This document shows positions 51,369-60,051 of a DNA stretch of 64,000 bases, piece after piece (within the stretch, counting starts at the first letter, position 1; the number at the start of each line of letters is the position of its first letter). Both the position numbers and the translations under genes were made by a program. Under the pieces are notes generated by a model. That model saw only the letters and a program-made list of their open reading frames with translations, had not been told where the DNA came from and did no database searches. Origin of the DNA: JANQEA01 sp964466035 (GTDB taxonomy: Bacteria; Bipolaricaulota; Bipolaricaulia; UBA7950; UBA9294); assembly GCA_964466035.1 (NCBI GenBank), contig CAYXLR010000008.1, positions 1 to 64,000 on the forward strand. The letters are read 5' to 3'.

Positions 51369-51623
51369 CTCGCGCCATTATACCCCGGAAGTTGCGTGCG
51401 GGGAGAATGTAATGTCCTGTGCGGTACGTTAGTGGCTTCGCCTTCGGGTCTAGCTCCTGGAATCGAGTGCGAGGCACTCCGCTCGGGTACGCAGACGATG
51501 AGGTACTGGACCGCTGCGATCTCCGATCAGCAAGTGGGATGCGCGTAGCGACGAGTCAGGTGTATTTGGAAGCAAAGTGGGCTTGCCGCGGAGCGCCAGA
51601 GGCAAGACAGGGATTGCCTTCCT

Positions 51624-51705
51624 ATTTGAACCCGCGGTACCCACGAGGGGTACACCGGTTCTCCAAACCGGCGGATTCGGCCGCTCTCCAACCCCTCCGG
51701 CGGAT
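51624..51705 (-). pseudogene. Truncated second copy of tRNA-Ser(GGA)
   Basis: Identical to 49171-49252. It holds the 5' acceptor strand, D-arm, anticodon arm, variable arm and part of the T-arm, but lacks the last 16 nt, including the 3' acceptor strand and CCA. It cannot fold as a tRNA. It is the right-hand repeat of the cassette. Confidence 0.9.
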
Positions 51706-51707
51706 GG

Positions 51708-51736
51708 ATGATAGGGACCGGGAAGGAACGCCGCAA
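51708..51736 (-). promoter_or_regulatory. tRNA-Ser promoter (copy B)
   Basis: On the minus strand: -35 TTGCGG (51736-51731), 17-bp spacer, -10 TATCAT (51713-51708). It aligns with copy A in position but has diverged in sequence. Confidence 0.65.
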
Positions 51737-51780
51737 GCGATGCGTCACGAAGACAACCCACGTTTCGTCGGGAAAGGCGT

Positions 51781-51808
51781 GAGGCCCGGGGGGCTGGTCC
51801 CGGGCCTC
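51781..51808. terminator. Perfect 10-bp hairpin right of the cassette
   Basis: GAGGCCCGGG (51781-51790) pairs with CCCGGGCCTC (51799-51808), 8-nt loop. There is no T-tract on either strand. The rest of 51737-52000 holds no convincing gene. Confidence 0.5.
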
Positions 51809-52000
51809 TGGAGGTTGGTGCGTATGGTGGGTGCTCTCACTAGATCGCCCGAATGATGCCTCTCCCGCGTGAAGGTCCTGTCGGCATGGTGTGACAGAAT
51901 TGTGTGCCCGAAAGCGCCCCGGAAACGGGATCTCAACCCGTCCGCGGCGTCGAGGCTCGTCGACGGCCGGGCCCGCCCGCCGCGGGCGTCCGGAGCGGAG

Positions 52001-52029
52001 TTGCACGAGATTCCCTGCGGACATATCCT
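52001..52029 (+). promoter_or_regulatory. Promoter of CPA2 antiporter gene
   Basis: -35 TTGCAC (52001-52006), 17-bp spacer, -10 TATCCT (52024-52029). Confidence 0.6.
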
Positions 52030-52080
52030 TCAGCATTTCGCTTCTGGCATCCTGTTGTCAAACGGCGGGGGGAGAATCGC

Positions 52081-53307
52081 GTGACGGGACTTCTGGCAAC
52101 CGGCTTGGCGATCACGCTGGGCTACGTCCTCGGAGAGACCGTTCGGAAGCTCGGCCTTCCCCGGGTCACCGGCTACATCGTCGCGGGGCTGATCCTGAAC
52201 CCTCGGGTCACCGGGCTCGTCACGAGCTCGTTCGTCGATTCGATGGGAACGACGACCGACCTCTCCCTCGCCGTCCTGACCTTCGCGATCGGGGGAACGC
52301 TGGCGTTCGGTCCCCTGCGCGAGCTCGGGAAGAAGATTCTGTTCATCGCGCTCGGCGAGTCGCAGCTCTCCGCCTTGCTCGTGGCCGCCGGCTGCCTCGC
52401 GACCCTGCCGTTTCTCCTGCCCGGCGAGGGGAGCCTTCTCACGACCATCGCACCGCTCGCGATCCTGTTGGGCGCGCTCGCCTCCCCCACCGACCCGTCG
52501 GCGACGCTCGCCGTCGTCAGGCAGTACCGGGCGAAGGGGATGGTGACGTTCAGCATCATGGCGTCCGCCGCGATCGACGACGCCCTCGGCATCCTGAACT
52601 ACAGCCTGGGCGTGGTCATCGCGTTGGTCCTGATCACCCACCGCGTCGAGGGGATCGGGACGATCCTCGAGCCGCTGGTCGCGGTCGGCGGGGCGCTCGG
52701 CCTCGGGGCGGCGTCGGGCCTGGCGTTCCGGTTCGCGCCAAGGTGGCTTCGCGGCGACAGCGACGGGCTCCAGATCGCCCTTCTTCTCGGGCTCCTCGGC
52801 GTCTGCTACGGGGTCTCCACCATCCTCGGACTCGACCAGCTCCTCGCCACGATGGCGATGGGCATCCTCGTCGTCAACGCGACCCGGAGGCAGGAGCGGC
52901 ACCGCATCTTTCATCTCCTCGAGGAATCGGTCGAGCCGGTCGTGTTCATCGTCTTCTTCACCGTCAGCGGGATGCTCCTCGACGTCGGCGTCCTCCTCCG
53001 CTACCTCCCCGTCGTCCTCCTGTTCGTCGTCTTCCGGTCGGCCGGGAAGCTGGCGGGTGCCTACCTCGGGGCGCGGCTCGGGCGCGCGGCGTCCGCGGTC
53101 CGTCGCTACACCGGGTGGGGGCTGATTCCGCAGGGAGGGATCGTCATCGGCTTGGCCCTGCTCGCGCAGCAGAACGCCGGCTTGGCGCCGATCAGCCACA
53201 TCCTGCTGAACGTCATCATCGGGGCGACGGTCATCCACGAGCTGATCGGACCGCTGACGGCCAAGCTGGCGATCACCAAGTCGGGGGAGACCGAGGCGAC
53301 CGGATAG
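52081..53307 (+). CDS. CPA2-family monovalent cation:proton antiporter (KefB-like)
   Basis: A 408-residue protein with about 12 TM helices and no cytoplasmic TrkA-N domain. The pore motif 'LGALASPTDPSATLAVVRQY' has an acidic pair region, and 'ASAAIDDALGILNYSLGVVI' carries the conserved Asp-Asp of the CPA2 ion site. 'GWGLIPQGGIVIGLALLAQQ' is also typical. GTG 52081 has GGGGGGAGA upstream; the longer frame lacks TM character. Confidence 0.88.
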   Translation: MTGLLATGLAITLGYVLGETVRKLGLPRVTGYIVAGLILNPRVTGLVTSSFVDSMGTTTDLSLAVLTFAIGGTLAFGPLRELGKKILFIALGESQLSALLVAAGCLATLPFLLPGEGSLLTTIAPLAILLGALASPTDPSATLAVVRQYRAKGMVTFSIMASAAIDDALGILNYSLGVVIALVLITHRVEGIGTILEPLVAVGGALGLGAASGLAFRFAPRWLRGDSDGLQIALLLGLLGVCYGVSTILGLDQLLATMAMGILVVNATRRQERHRIFHLLEESVEPVVFIVFFTVSGMLLDVGVLLRYLPVVLLFVVFRSAGKLAGAYLGARLGRAASAVRRYTGWGLIPQGGIVIGLALLAQQNAGLAPISHILLNVIIGATVIHELIGPLTAKLAITKSGETEATG

Positions 53308-53371
53308 GCTCGTCGTCCCGATCAGCTGTTCGACCAGGGAAAGGACGTCTTCGCCGTCGTCACCCGAGCGC

Positions 53372-54994
53372 TCACTTCCTCGTCGGGGCGAGCTTCGTCA
53401 TCCGCCCGGCGTCGACCGCCTCCTGGGCGACGTCGCGGAGCTTGAACTTCTGGACCTTCCCCGACTGGGTCATCGGGAACCCGTCGACGACCTCGACGTA
53501 CCGCGGGACCTTGAAGTTGGCGATCTCGCCGACGCAGTAGTCGACGATCTCCTGCGGATCGACCGTCTCTCCCTCGCGCGGGATGACGTACGCGACGGCG
53601 ACCTCGCCGAACACGTCGTCGGGGACGCCGATCACCGAGACGTTCTGCACCTTCGGATGGGTGAACAGGTACTCCTCGATCTCGGCCGGGTAGACGTTGA
53701 ACCCTCCGCAGATCAGCATGTCCTTCTTCCGGCCGACGATCTTCACGTAGCCGTCCGCGTCCATCGTCGCCAGGTCGCCGGAGTAGAGCCATCCCTCCTC
53801 GTCGACCGTCTCGGCGGTCGCCTCGGGCGCGCGGTAGTAGCCGAGCATCACGTTGTACCCCCGGCAGGCAAGCTCGCCCATCTCCCCGGTCGGAACCGGG
53901 TTGCGATCGTCGTCGGCGATCTTGACCTCGATCCCTTCGAGCGGCCGTCCGACCGTCTCGACGCGCCGCTCGATCGGATCGTCGAACCGGGTCATCGTGA
54001 TCACCGGCGACGCCTCGGTGAGCCCGTAGGCGATCGACACGTTGCAGTGAAGCTCCTCCATCGTCCCCTTCATCACCTCAATCGGGCACGGCGCGCCGGC
54101 CATGATCCCGGTCCGCAGGGTCGAGACGTCGTAGGACGAGCCGTCTTCCTTCCCCTTCCGGTTCTCCGCGAGCTCGAGGACGAACATCGTCGGGACGCCG
54201 TACAGGACGGACACGCCGAACCGCTCGACCCATTCGAGCGCCTCCTTCGCCCGGAAGACCTGCATCGGGACCATCGCCGCCCCCCACGTGATCGCCCCGG
54301 CGATCCCCATCACGCAGCCGAAGCAGTGGAAGAAAGGCACCGCGAGGAGGAAGACGTCCTCCTCGGTCGTGTGCAGGACCTCGGTGACCTGCTCGGCGTT
54401 TCGGGCGATGTTGTGATGCGAAAGCATCGCCCCTTTCGGGCTGCCGGTCGTCCCCGAGGTATAGAGGATGAAGACGTTGTCGCTCGGATCGCAGCTCGCC
54501 TCGCGCTCGGAGAGAGCGCCGTCGTCGAGCCTCGCCGCGCCGAGGGAGACGACCTCGTCGAACCGGTGCATTCCTTCCCCCGGCTCCCCGACGATCACGA
54601 CGTGCCGCAGGTTCGACAGCCTTCCACGGATCTCGCCGATCATCCCGAGGTAGTCGATCCCGACGAACGACCCGACCGCGAACAGCGTCGTCGCCTCGGA
54701 GTCGTCGAGGATGTACTCGACCTCGTGCGTCTTGTACCGGGTGTTCATCGGGACGACGACCGCCCCGATCCGGGCGATCGCGAAGTAGGCGACGACCCAC
54801 TCGGGGACGTTCGGCATCCACAGCCCGACCTTCTCGCCCGCCCCGACGCCGATCTCCAGCAGGCCGCGGGCGAGCCGGTCGACCTGCGCGTCCAGCTCCC
54901 CGTAGGTGAACGTCGCGCCGCTCGGATCGAGGACGGCGTTTCGATCCGGGAATCGCTCGGTCGTGTCGCGAAGGACTCGGGACAGGGTTCTCAT
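53372..54994 (-). CDS. Long-chain acyl-CoA synthetase (ANL superfamily)
   Basis: A 540-residue adenylate-forming enzyme. The P-loop-like motif A3 'ILYTSGTTGSPKGAMLSH', A5 'YGLTEASPVITMT', A7/A8 'YSGDLATMDADGYVKIVGRKKDMLICGG' (partial) and catalytic lysine near 'TQSGKVQKFKLRD' are intact. It activates fatty or aromatic acids to CoA thioesters. The start ATG 54994 has GAGGTGA upstream; a -10 GATAAT lies on the minus strand near 55033. Confidence 0.93.
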   Translation of the reverse strand: MRTLSRVLRDTTERFPDRNAVLDPSGATFTYGELDAQVDRLARGLLEIGVGAGEKVGLWMPNVPEWVVAYFAIARIGAVVVPMNTRYKTHEVEYILDDSEATTLFAVGSFVGIDYLGMIGEIRGRLSNLRHVVIVGEPGEGMHRFDEVVSLGAARLDDGALSEREASCDPSDNVFILYTSGTTGSPKGAMLSHHNIARNAEQVTEVLHTTEEDVFLLAVPFFHCFGCVMGIAGAITWGAAMVPMQVFRAKEALEWVERFGVSVLYGVPTMFVLELAENRKGKEDGSSYDVSTLRTGIMAGAPCPIEVMKGTMEELHCNVSIAYGLTEASPVITMTRFDDPIERRVETVGRPLEGIEVKIADDDRNPVPTGEMGELACRGYNVMLGYYRAPEATAETVDEEGWLYSGDLATMDADGYVKIVGRKKDMLICGGFNVYPAEIEEYLFTHPKVQNVSVIGVPDDVFGEVAVAYVIPREGETVDPQEIVDYCVGEIANFKVPRYVEVVDGFPMTQSGKVQKFKLRDVAQEAVDAGRMTKLAPTRK

Positions 54995-55138
54995 CGATTC
55001 ACCTCACACCGAATGGATGTCGCCCGGATTATCGGGGACGCCCCTCGATGCCGCAAACTGGCCCGCACTCCGAACCTCCCGTACAATCTGGCGTTCGGGC
55101 CGTTGCAAGCGTATCCCGACGGTTCGGAGGAGGGGGAG

Positions 55139-55636
55139 ATGATCCCGGCCGTATCGTTCATCGGTCATCACGACTCCGGCAAGACGCGGCTGCTGTCGCG
55201 CCTGATCCCCTTCCTCGTCGACCGCGGGGTCCGCGTCGGGGCGGTCAAACACGCCCCGCACCTCGCCGCGGCCGAGGAGCCGGGAACGGACTCCGGCGCG
55301 CTCGCCGCGGCCGGCGCCGAGCCGGTCCTTCTGCTCGGCGAGTCGGACGCCGTCCTCCGGTGGAGGCGCTCCCCGGAGGAGGGGATCGAGCGGCTGATCG
55401 ATCGCCTCTTTCCGGACTGCGATCTCGTCCTTGTCGAGGGACTGAAGCGAGGCCCGTTCCCGAAGATCGAGGTCTTCCGCCGCGGCCGCGAGATCGCCCG
55501 CGAGCCGCTCGCCGGGGAGATCGACGTGATCGCCGTCGTCACCGACGACCGGATCGCCGCGCCGGACGGAACGGCCGTCCTGTCGCCGAACGACCTTCCG
55601 GGGATCGCCGACCTCCTCGAATCGATCCTCCTCTAG
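55139..55636 (+). CDS. mobB: MobB-like GTP-binding protein (molybdopterin guanine dinucleotide)
   Basis: A 165-residue MobB-type P-loop protein. 'SFIGHHDSGKTRLLSRLIPF' gives Walker A, 'VGAVKHAPHL' and 'DLVLVEGLKRGPFPKIEVFR' are MobB/MeaB-like signatures. It helps insert or supply GTP in molybdenum-cofactor maturation. It could also be a related metallochaperone. ATG 55139 follows GGAGGAGGGGGA. No other mo genes are nearby. Confidence 0.85.
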   Translation: MIPAVSFIGHHDSGKTRLLSRLIPFLVDRGVRVGAVKHAPHLAAAEEPGTDSGALAAAGAEPVLLLGESDAVLRWRRSPEEGIERLIDRLFPDCDLVLVEGLKRGPFPKIEVFRRGREIAREPLAGEIDVIAVVTDDRIAAPDGTAVLSPNDLPGIADLLESILL

Positions 55637-55680
55637 GCGTCCCGATTGCGTCTCCATCGGGCCTGTGATACCCTCGACGG

Positions 55681-56688
55681 GTGATGAACAGCCCTTCCGC
55701 CGCACGCTCCGCGGCCACGAAGACCGACGCCGCCGCGACGCTGTACCTCGTCCCTCGCGCGATCGATCGGCTCGGCGAGGGGCGCCGATTGGCGGCCCCG
55801 TTCCTCTCGGATTCCGAGACCGACGTCTCCCGGGTCCTGCGCGGCGCCCACCCGGACCTGATCGAGCTGACGCCGCTCGAGAAGAAGGAACGAATCGGGA
55901 TCGATCAGGTCCGCGAGGTGATCCACCGGGCGCAGTTCTCGGCGGTCCAGGCGAGGCGGAAGGTCTGCCTGATCCCCCGCGCCGAGGCGCTCACGCCGGA
56001 GGCGGCGAACGCGCTGCTCAAGATCATGGAGGAGCCGCCGCGCGACCTCGCGTTCGTCGTCCTTGCCGAGCATCCGAGCGACCTCCTCCCGACGATCGTC
56101 TCCCGCTGTCGGGCGGTCCGGATCCCGCCGCCGGCGCGAGAGACGGTCGTTCGTCGCCTGACCGACGCCGGCTACGCGGCGGACGACGCGGCGTGGCTCG
56201 CCCGCGTCGCCCTGCGCGACGGCGACCTCGACCGGCTCGCCGAGACGCGGATCGACGTCGCCGCCGCCCGTGACGCCGCATCGACCGAGCTGCGCGGCGG
56301 AGCCGCTGTCGAGACGATCGGTGCCGCGCTCGGCGACGATCCGATCCGCCGCTACGAGGCGCTCCTGTCGCTCGTCGCGCGGATCGCCGCGCAGGACGCC
56401 GAGCTGCTGACCGTCGGCGTGCGAGCGCTCGCCCATCAGGACCGCGAGACCCTCGCCCGCTTCCTTCAGGAGCTCCTTTCCGCCTGCTTCGACCTGATCC
56501 GCGCGCCGTTCGACCCGGGAGGCGATCGACGGCCGCTCCCGGAGATCCGGAAGCGGATCGGGGCCGAGCGTCTTCAGGATCTCTGCACGGCGATCGACGG
56601 CGCGTACCGGTCGGTCGTCGTCTACGGACCGCCGGAGGCCGTTCTGCTATCGTTGATGCTGACGCCGGGAGGTCCCGATGGCGAATGA
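55681..56688 (+). CDS. holB: DNA polymerase III delta' subunit-like protein
   Basis: A 335-residue clamp-loader subunit. The AAA+ fold has lost Walker A, as usual in delta'. 'RKVCLIPRAEALTPEAANALLKIMEEPP' is the family signature (partial quote is 'EAANALLKIMEEPP') and S-R-C ('IVSRCRAV') is the arginine-finger motif. The C-terminal collar domain follows. The first codon is GTG 55681 or ATG 55684. It overlaps the ricT gene by 11 nt, as in Firmicutes (holB-yaaT). Confidence 0.9.
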   Translation: MMNSPSAARSAATKTDAAATLYLVPRAIDRLGEGRRLAAPFLSDSETDVSRVLRGAHPDLIELTPLEKKERIGIDQVREVIHRAQFSAVQARRKVCLIPRAEALTPEAANALLKIMEEPPRDLAFVVLAEHPSDLLPTIVSRCRAVRIPPPARETVVRRLTDAGYAADDAAWLARVALRDGDLDRLAETRIDVAAARDAASTELRGGAAVETIGAALGDDPIRRYEALLSLVARIAAQDAELLTVGVRALAHQDRETLARFLQELLSACFDLIRAPFDPGGDRRPLPEIRKRIGAERLQDLCTAIDGAYRSVVVYGPPEAVLLSLMLTPGGPDGE

Positions 56689-57499
56689 CCGCGTCGTGCT
56701 GATCCGGATCCACAACCTCGATCGGGAGACGGCCTGTTTCAACGCGGGCTCGGTCTCGGTTCGGCCAGGCCAGTCGTGCGTCGTCGACCACAACGGGCTG
56801 CGGCTCGGCGTGATGCTGAACGAGCTCGAGGCCGGCGCCGGGTTGAGCGAACAGCTCGACCGGGTCGTCCGGACCGCCTCCCAGCGGGACGTCGACACCC
56901 ACCGCTACAACCAGGCCGACGCCGAGCGGATCCTCTTCTCGACCCGGGAGGTCGTGGCGCGGCACAAGCTCCCGATGCACCTCGTCGCCGCCGAGTACAC
57001 GCTCGATCGGAGGCAGCTCCGCATCTACTTCACGGCCCCCCATCGCGTCGACTTCCGCGCCCTTCTCCGCGACCTCGCCGGCCGGTACAGCACGCGGATC
57101 GAGCTTCGGCAGATGGGCGCGCGCGACGAGGCGCGGATCAAGGGCGGGATCGGGCGCTGCGGCCTCGAGATCTGCTGTCATCGATTCCTGCACGAGCCGA
57201 GCCCGGTCCCGATGGAGATGGCGTACGACCAGGAGCTGTTCGTCTCCCCCGAGCGGATCACCGGTTGCTGCGGCCGGTTGATGTGCTGCCTCGCCTACGA
57301 GCACGAGACCTACAAGCAGGCGTTGAGCCGCCTGCCCGGGCTCGGCGCTCAGGTCGCCTGGAAGGAGAAGAAGGGGAAGATCATCTCCCACAACATCTTC
57401 CGGAACACAGTGACGATCCTGACCGACGGCCGCGACCGGATCGAGGTCGACGGGGCCGAGGTCAAGGTCCTTCAGCCGGGGAAGCGTCGGAGGCGATGA
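56678..57499 (+). CDS. ricT: RicT / PSP1-domain protein (YaaT homologue)
   Basis: A 273-residue PSP1 protein. The conserved core 'LPMHLVAAEYTLDRRQLRIY' and 'DFRALLRDLAGRYSTRIELR' is followed by the cysteine clusters 'GRCGLEICCHRFL' and 'TGCCGRLMCCLAYE', which bind Fe-S in the B. subtilis Ric complex (RNase Y partner). Adjacent holB supports the assignment. No ricA or ricF is nearby. It overlaps the convergent hflX end by 38 nt. Confidence 0.9.
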   Translation: MANDRVVLIRIHNLDRETACFNAGSVSVRPGQSCVVDHNGLRLGVMLNELEAGAGLSEQLDRVVRTASQRDVDTHRYNQADAERILFSTREVVARHKLPMHLVAAEYTLDRRQLRIYFTAPHRVDFRALLRDLAGRYSTRIELRQMGARDEARIKGGIGRCGLEICCHRFLHEPSPVPMEMAYDQELFVSPERITGCCGRLMCCLAYEHETYKQALSRLPGLGAQVAWKEKKGKIISHNIFRNTVTILTDGRDRIEVDGAEVKVLQPGKRRRR

Positions 57500-58829
57500 G
57501 GCGGGCCCCTTCCCGTTCCAGGAGCTCCCATTCCGCCGCGGTGACCAAGGCTTCCACGCGCGCCGCCTTGGCGGTGTACTGAACGATCCGCGCCCTTCCG
57601 GACACCGTCAACGGCGTGAGCTTGTGGACGGCGCCGAGCGGGAAGGTGAACGCGACCGCGCGCTCCTCCGGGTAGACGATCGACGCGATCCGCTCCTTGA
57701 GGCGCTCGACGCCGGCTCCCACGAGCGCCGAGACCGGGACGCCTTCGATCCCTTCGGGCGCGCCGCCGGGGCAGAGGTCGATCTTGTTCAGCACGTTCAA
57801 CGTCTCCGGCCGGTCCTCCTGCTCGTGGAAGACCTCCTGCTCGAGGATCTCGAGGACGCTCCGGTGGTCCTCCTCCCACGTCGGCTTGGCGACGTCGACG
57901 ACGTGAACGAGGAGATCCGCGTGCTGCGCCGCCTCGAGCGTCGCCGCGAAGGCCGGGACGAGGTGATGCGGAAGATCCCGGATGAAGCCGACCGTGTCGG
58001 CGAACAGGGCGACGCGCCCGTGGGCGATCGCCCCGCGCCGGACGACGGCGTCGAGCGTGGCGAACAGCTTGTCCTCGACGAAGGCGTCCGCGTCGCACAG
58101 GCGATTGAGGAGCGTCGATTTCCCGCTGTTCGTGTAGCCGACGAGCGCGACCCGCGGGACGTCGCTTTTCATCCGCCGCTTCCGGCGGACGCCCCGCTCG
58201 GCCGTCGCCTTCACGAGCCGCTTCTCGAGCGTGTGGATCCTGCGGTTGATCTTGTTCCGATCGAGCTCGAGCTGCGTCTCGCCCGGCCCGCGCGTCCCGA
58301 CGCCGCCGGCCGCGCCGCCGCCGATCCGCGTCAGGGCCGTCCCCCAACCGCGCAGACGGGGAAGCAGGTAGCGGAGCTGCGCCAGCTCGACCTGCAGCCT
58401 CGCCTCCTTCGTCGCCGCCCGTTGGGCGAAGATGTCCATGATCAGCTGCGTCCGGTCGACCACCTTCCGCCCGAGCGCCTCCTCGAGGTTGCGCCCCTGG
58501 GCCGGCGACAGCTCGTGATTGAAGACGATCGCGTCCGCCTCGAGCTCCGCCGCCGCGGCCTTCACCTCCTCCACCTTGCCGCGGCCGACGAACGTCGCCG
58601 GATCGGGCCGGCGCCGGTTCTGAACCACGGTCGCGAGCGTCGCGATCCCGGCGGTGTCGGCGAGCGATTCGAGCTCGCGAAACGCCGCTTCCCCGTCGGG
58701 CGAACCGTCGGCGATGCCGACGAGGATCGCCCGCTCCTCCCCGTAGACGCGGGCCCGCTCTCCGAGGCGGTCTTCGATCAGCGGTCCGCGGTTTCGGTCA
58801 TCCTTCGCGGCGCTCAATCCTCGCTCCAA
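57462..58829 (-). CDS. hflX: GTPase HflX
   Basis: A 455-residue ribosome-splitting GTPase. The N-terminal nucleotide-binding-like domain has 'TFVGRGKVEEVKAAAAELEA', the linker 'GPGETQLELDRNKINRRI' is diagnostic, and the G domain carries 'GYTNSGKST', 'DTVGFIRDLPH' and 'NKID'. The start is uncertain: TTG 58829 overlaps murA by 32 nt and another TTG lies 12 nt downstream. It is last gene of a minus-strand run from rho. Confidence 0.93.
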   Translation of the reverse strand: MERGLSAAKDDRNRGPLIEDRLGERARVYGEERAILVGIADGSPDGEAAFRELESLADTAGIATLATVVQNRRRPDPATFVGRGKVEEVKAAAAELEADAIVFNHELSPAQGRNLEEALGRKVVDRTQLIMDIFAQRAATKEARLQVELAQLRYLLPRLRGWGTALTRIGGGAAGGVGTRGPGETQLELDRNKINRRIHTLEKRLVKATAERGVRRKRRMKSDVPRVALVGYTNSGKSTLLNRLCDADAFVEDKLFATLDAVVRRGAIAHGRVALFADTVGFIRDLPHHLVPAFAATLEAAQHADLLVHVVDVAKPTWEEDHRSVLEILEQEVFHEQEDRPETLNVLNKIDLCPGGAPEGIEGVPVSALVGAGVERLKERIASIVYPEERAVAFTFPLGAVHKLTPLTVSGRARIVQYTAKAARVEALVTAAEWELLEREGARLIASDASPAEGP

Positions 58830-60048
58830 GGCTTGACAGCTTCTCCTCGAGGCGCGCGTAGCCCCGATCGATGTGCTCCAACTGGGTCACGGTAGTGTAT
58901 CCGTCGGCCGCCAGACCGGCGAGGACCATCGCCGCGCCGCCTCGGATGTCCGTCGCCGCGATCGACCGCCCGCGCAGCGAGTCGACGCCGTCGATCGTCA
59001 GCGTCGTCCCGTTCCGGCGGATCCGGGCCCCCATCTCGCAGAGCGCGCCGACGTACGAGAATCGCCCTTCGAAGACCGCCTCGACGAGACGGCTCGAGCC
59101 GGACGCCCGCGACAGATAGGCGACCAGCGGGGGGTGCAGATCGGTCGGGAACCCCGGGTGCGGCGCGGTGACCACCTCCGCGGGAAGCGGCCGCTTGGCC
59201 CCCTGCACCGCGATCGCGTCCGCTTCGACCTTCACTTCGGCTCCGGTCGATTCGAGCGGCCGAAGAAACGGCGCCAGGTGCTCGGGCCGCGTTCCTTCGA
59301 CCGTGACGGAGCCACCGGTGATCGCTCCCGCCAGGAGGAAGGTCCCCGCCTCCATCCGATCCGGGATCAGCGTGTGCTCGACCCCCCGAAGCCGGCTTGC
59401 TCCTGCGATCCGATACGTCCGATCGTCGGCCTCGATCTCCGCCCCCATCGCCCGAAGCAGGCGCGCGAGGTCCGCCACCTCCGGCTCGATCGCTCCGTTC
59501 TCGACGATCGTTTCCCCGGACGCGAGCGTCGCGGCCATCAGGATCTGCTCCGTCGCGCCGACCGACGGATACGGAAGCGCGATCCTCGCTCCGACGAGCC
59601 GGTCGGCCGTGACCGCGACCACGCCGTCCTCCTCTTCGACCCGCGCGCCGAGGGCGCGGAGGCCGTCGAGGTGCAGATCGACCGGCCGGCGTCCGATCGC
59701 GCAGCCGCCGGGAAGCGGGACGACCGCCCGTCCGAGTCGGGCGACGAGCGGAGCGAGGACGAGGAACGAAGCGCGCATCTGGCGGACCGAGTAGTCGTCG
59801 GCGACGGGGGAGAGGGACGCCCCCGCCGCGATCGAGACGTGATCGCCGTGACGGACGACGCGCCGCCCGAGCGCGCCGAGGGTGTAGAGGATCGTGCTGA
59901 CGTCCCGCAGCTGCGGGACGCGATGCAGGACGACCGGCTCGTCGGTCAGGAGGGAGGCGATGCACGCGGGAAGCGCGGCGTTCTTCGCCCCGTCGACGCG
60001 CACCGCGCCGGAAAGCGGAACGCCCCCTTCGATGCGGAAGGACTCCAT
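58798..60048 (-). CDS. murA: UDP-N-acetylglucosamine 1-carboxyvinyltransferase MurA
   Basis: A 416-residue MurA. The catalytic lysine K22-N23 ('DGAKNAALPA') and Cys116 in the loop 'LPGGCAIGRRPVDLHLDG' are present, so the enzyme should be fosfomycin-sensitive. C-terminal 'AATDIRGGAAMVLAGLAADG' and 'HIDRGYARLEEKLSSLGARI' are family signatures. It makes UDP-GlcNAc-enolpyruvate in peptidoglycan synthesis, showing the organism has a peptidoglycan wall. Confidence 0.96.
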   Translation of the reverse strand: MESFRIEGGVPLSGAVRVDGAKNAALPACIASLLTDEPVVLHRVPQLRDVSTILYTLGALGRRVVRHGDHVSIAAGASLSPVADDYSVRQMRASFLVLAPLVARLGRAVVPLPGGCAIGRRPVDLHLDGLRALGARVEEEDGVVAVTADRLVGARIALPYPSVGATEQILMAATLASGETIVENGAIEPEVADLARLLRAMGAEIEADDRTYRIAGASRLRGVEHTLIPDRMEAGTFLLAGAITGGSVTVEGTRPEHLAPFLRPLESTGAEVKVEADAIAVQGAKRPLPAEVVTAPHPGFPTDLHPPLVAYLSRASGSSRLVEAVFEGRFSYVGALCEMGARIRRNGTTLTIDGVDSLRGRSIAATDIRGGAAMVLAGLAADGYTTVTQLEHIDRGYARLEEKLSSLGARIERREG

Positions 60049-60051
60049 CGG

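Larger units (their letters stand above)
49171..51705. mobile_element. tRNA-Ser-flanked accessory cassette
   Basis: An exact 82-bp direct repeat (49171-49252 and 51624-51705) covers 75 nt of tRNA-Ser(GGA) plus its 5' edge. The copies bracket about 2.4 kb with lower G+C (roughly half, by eye) than the flanks and three orphan genes. No integrase or transposase is visible. The right copy keeps its own tRNA-like promoter. The pattern fits integration into the tRNA gene, or a passive cassette moved in trans. Confidence 0.65.

Noticed and set aside
51904..52080. Longer N-terminus for the CPA2 antiporter
   Set aside because: The extension is arginine/proline-rich with no TM character and crosses the predicted promoter; GTG 52081 has a strong ribosome site.
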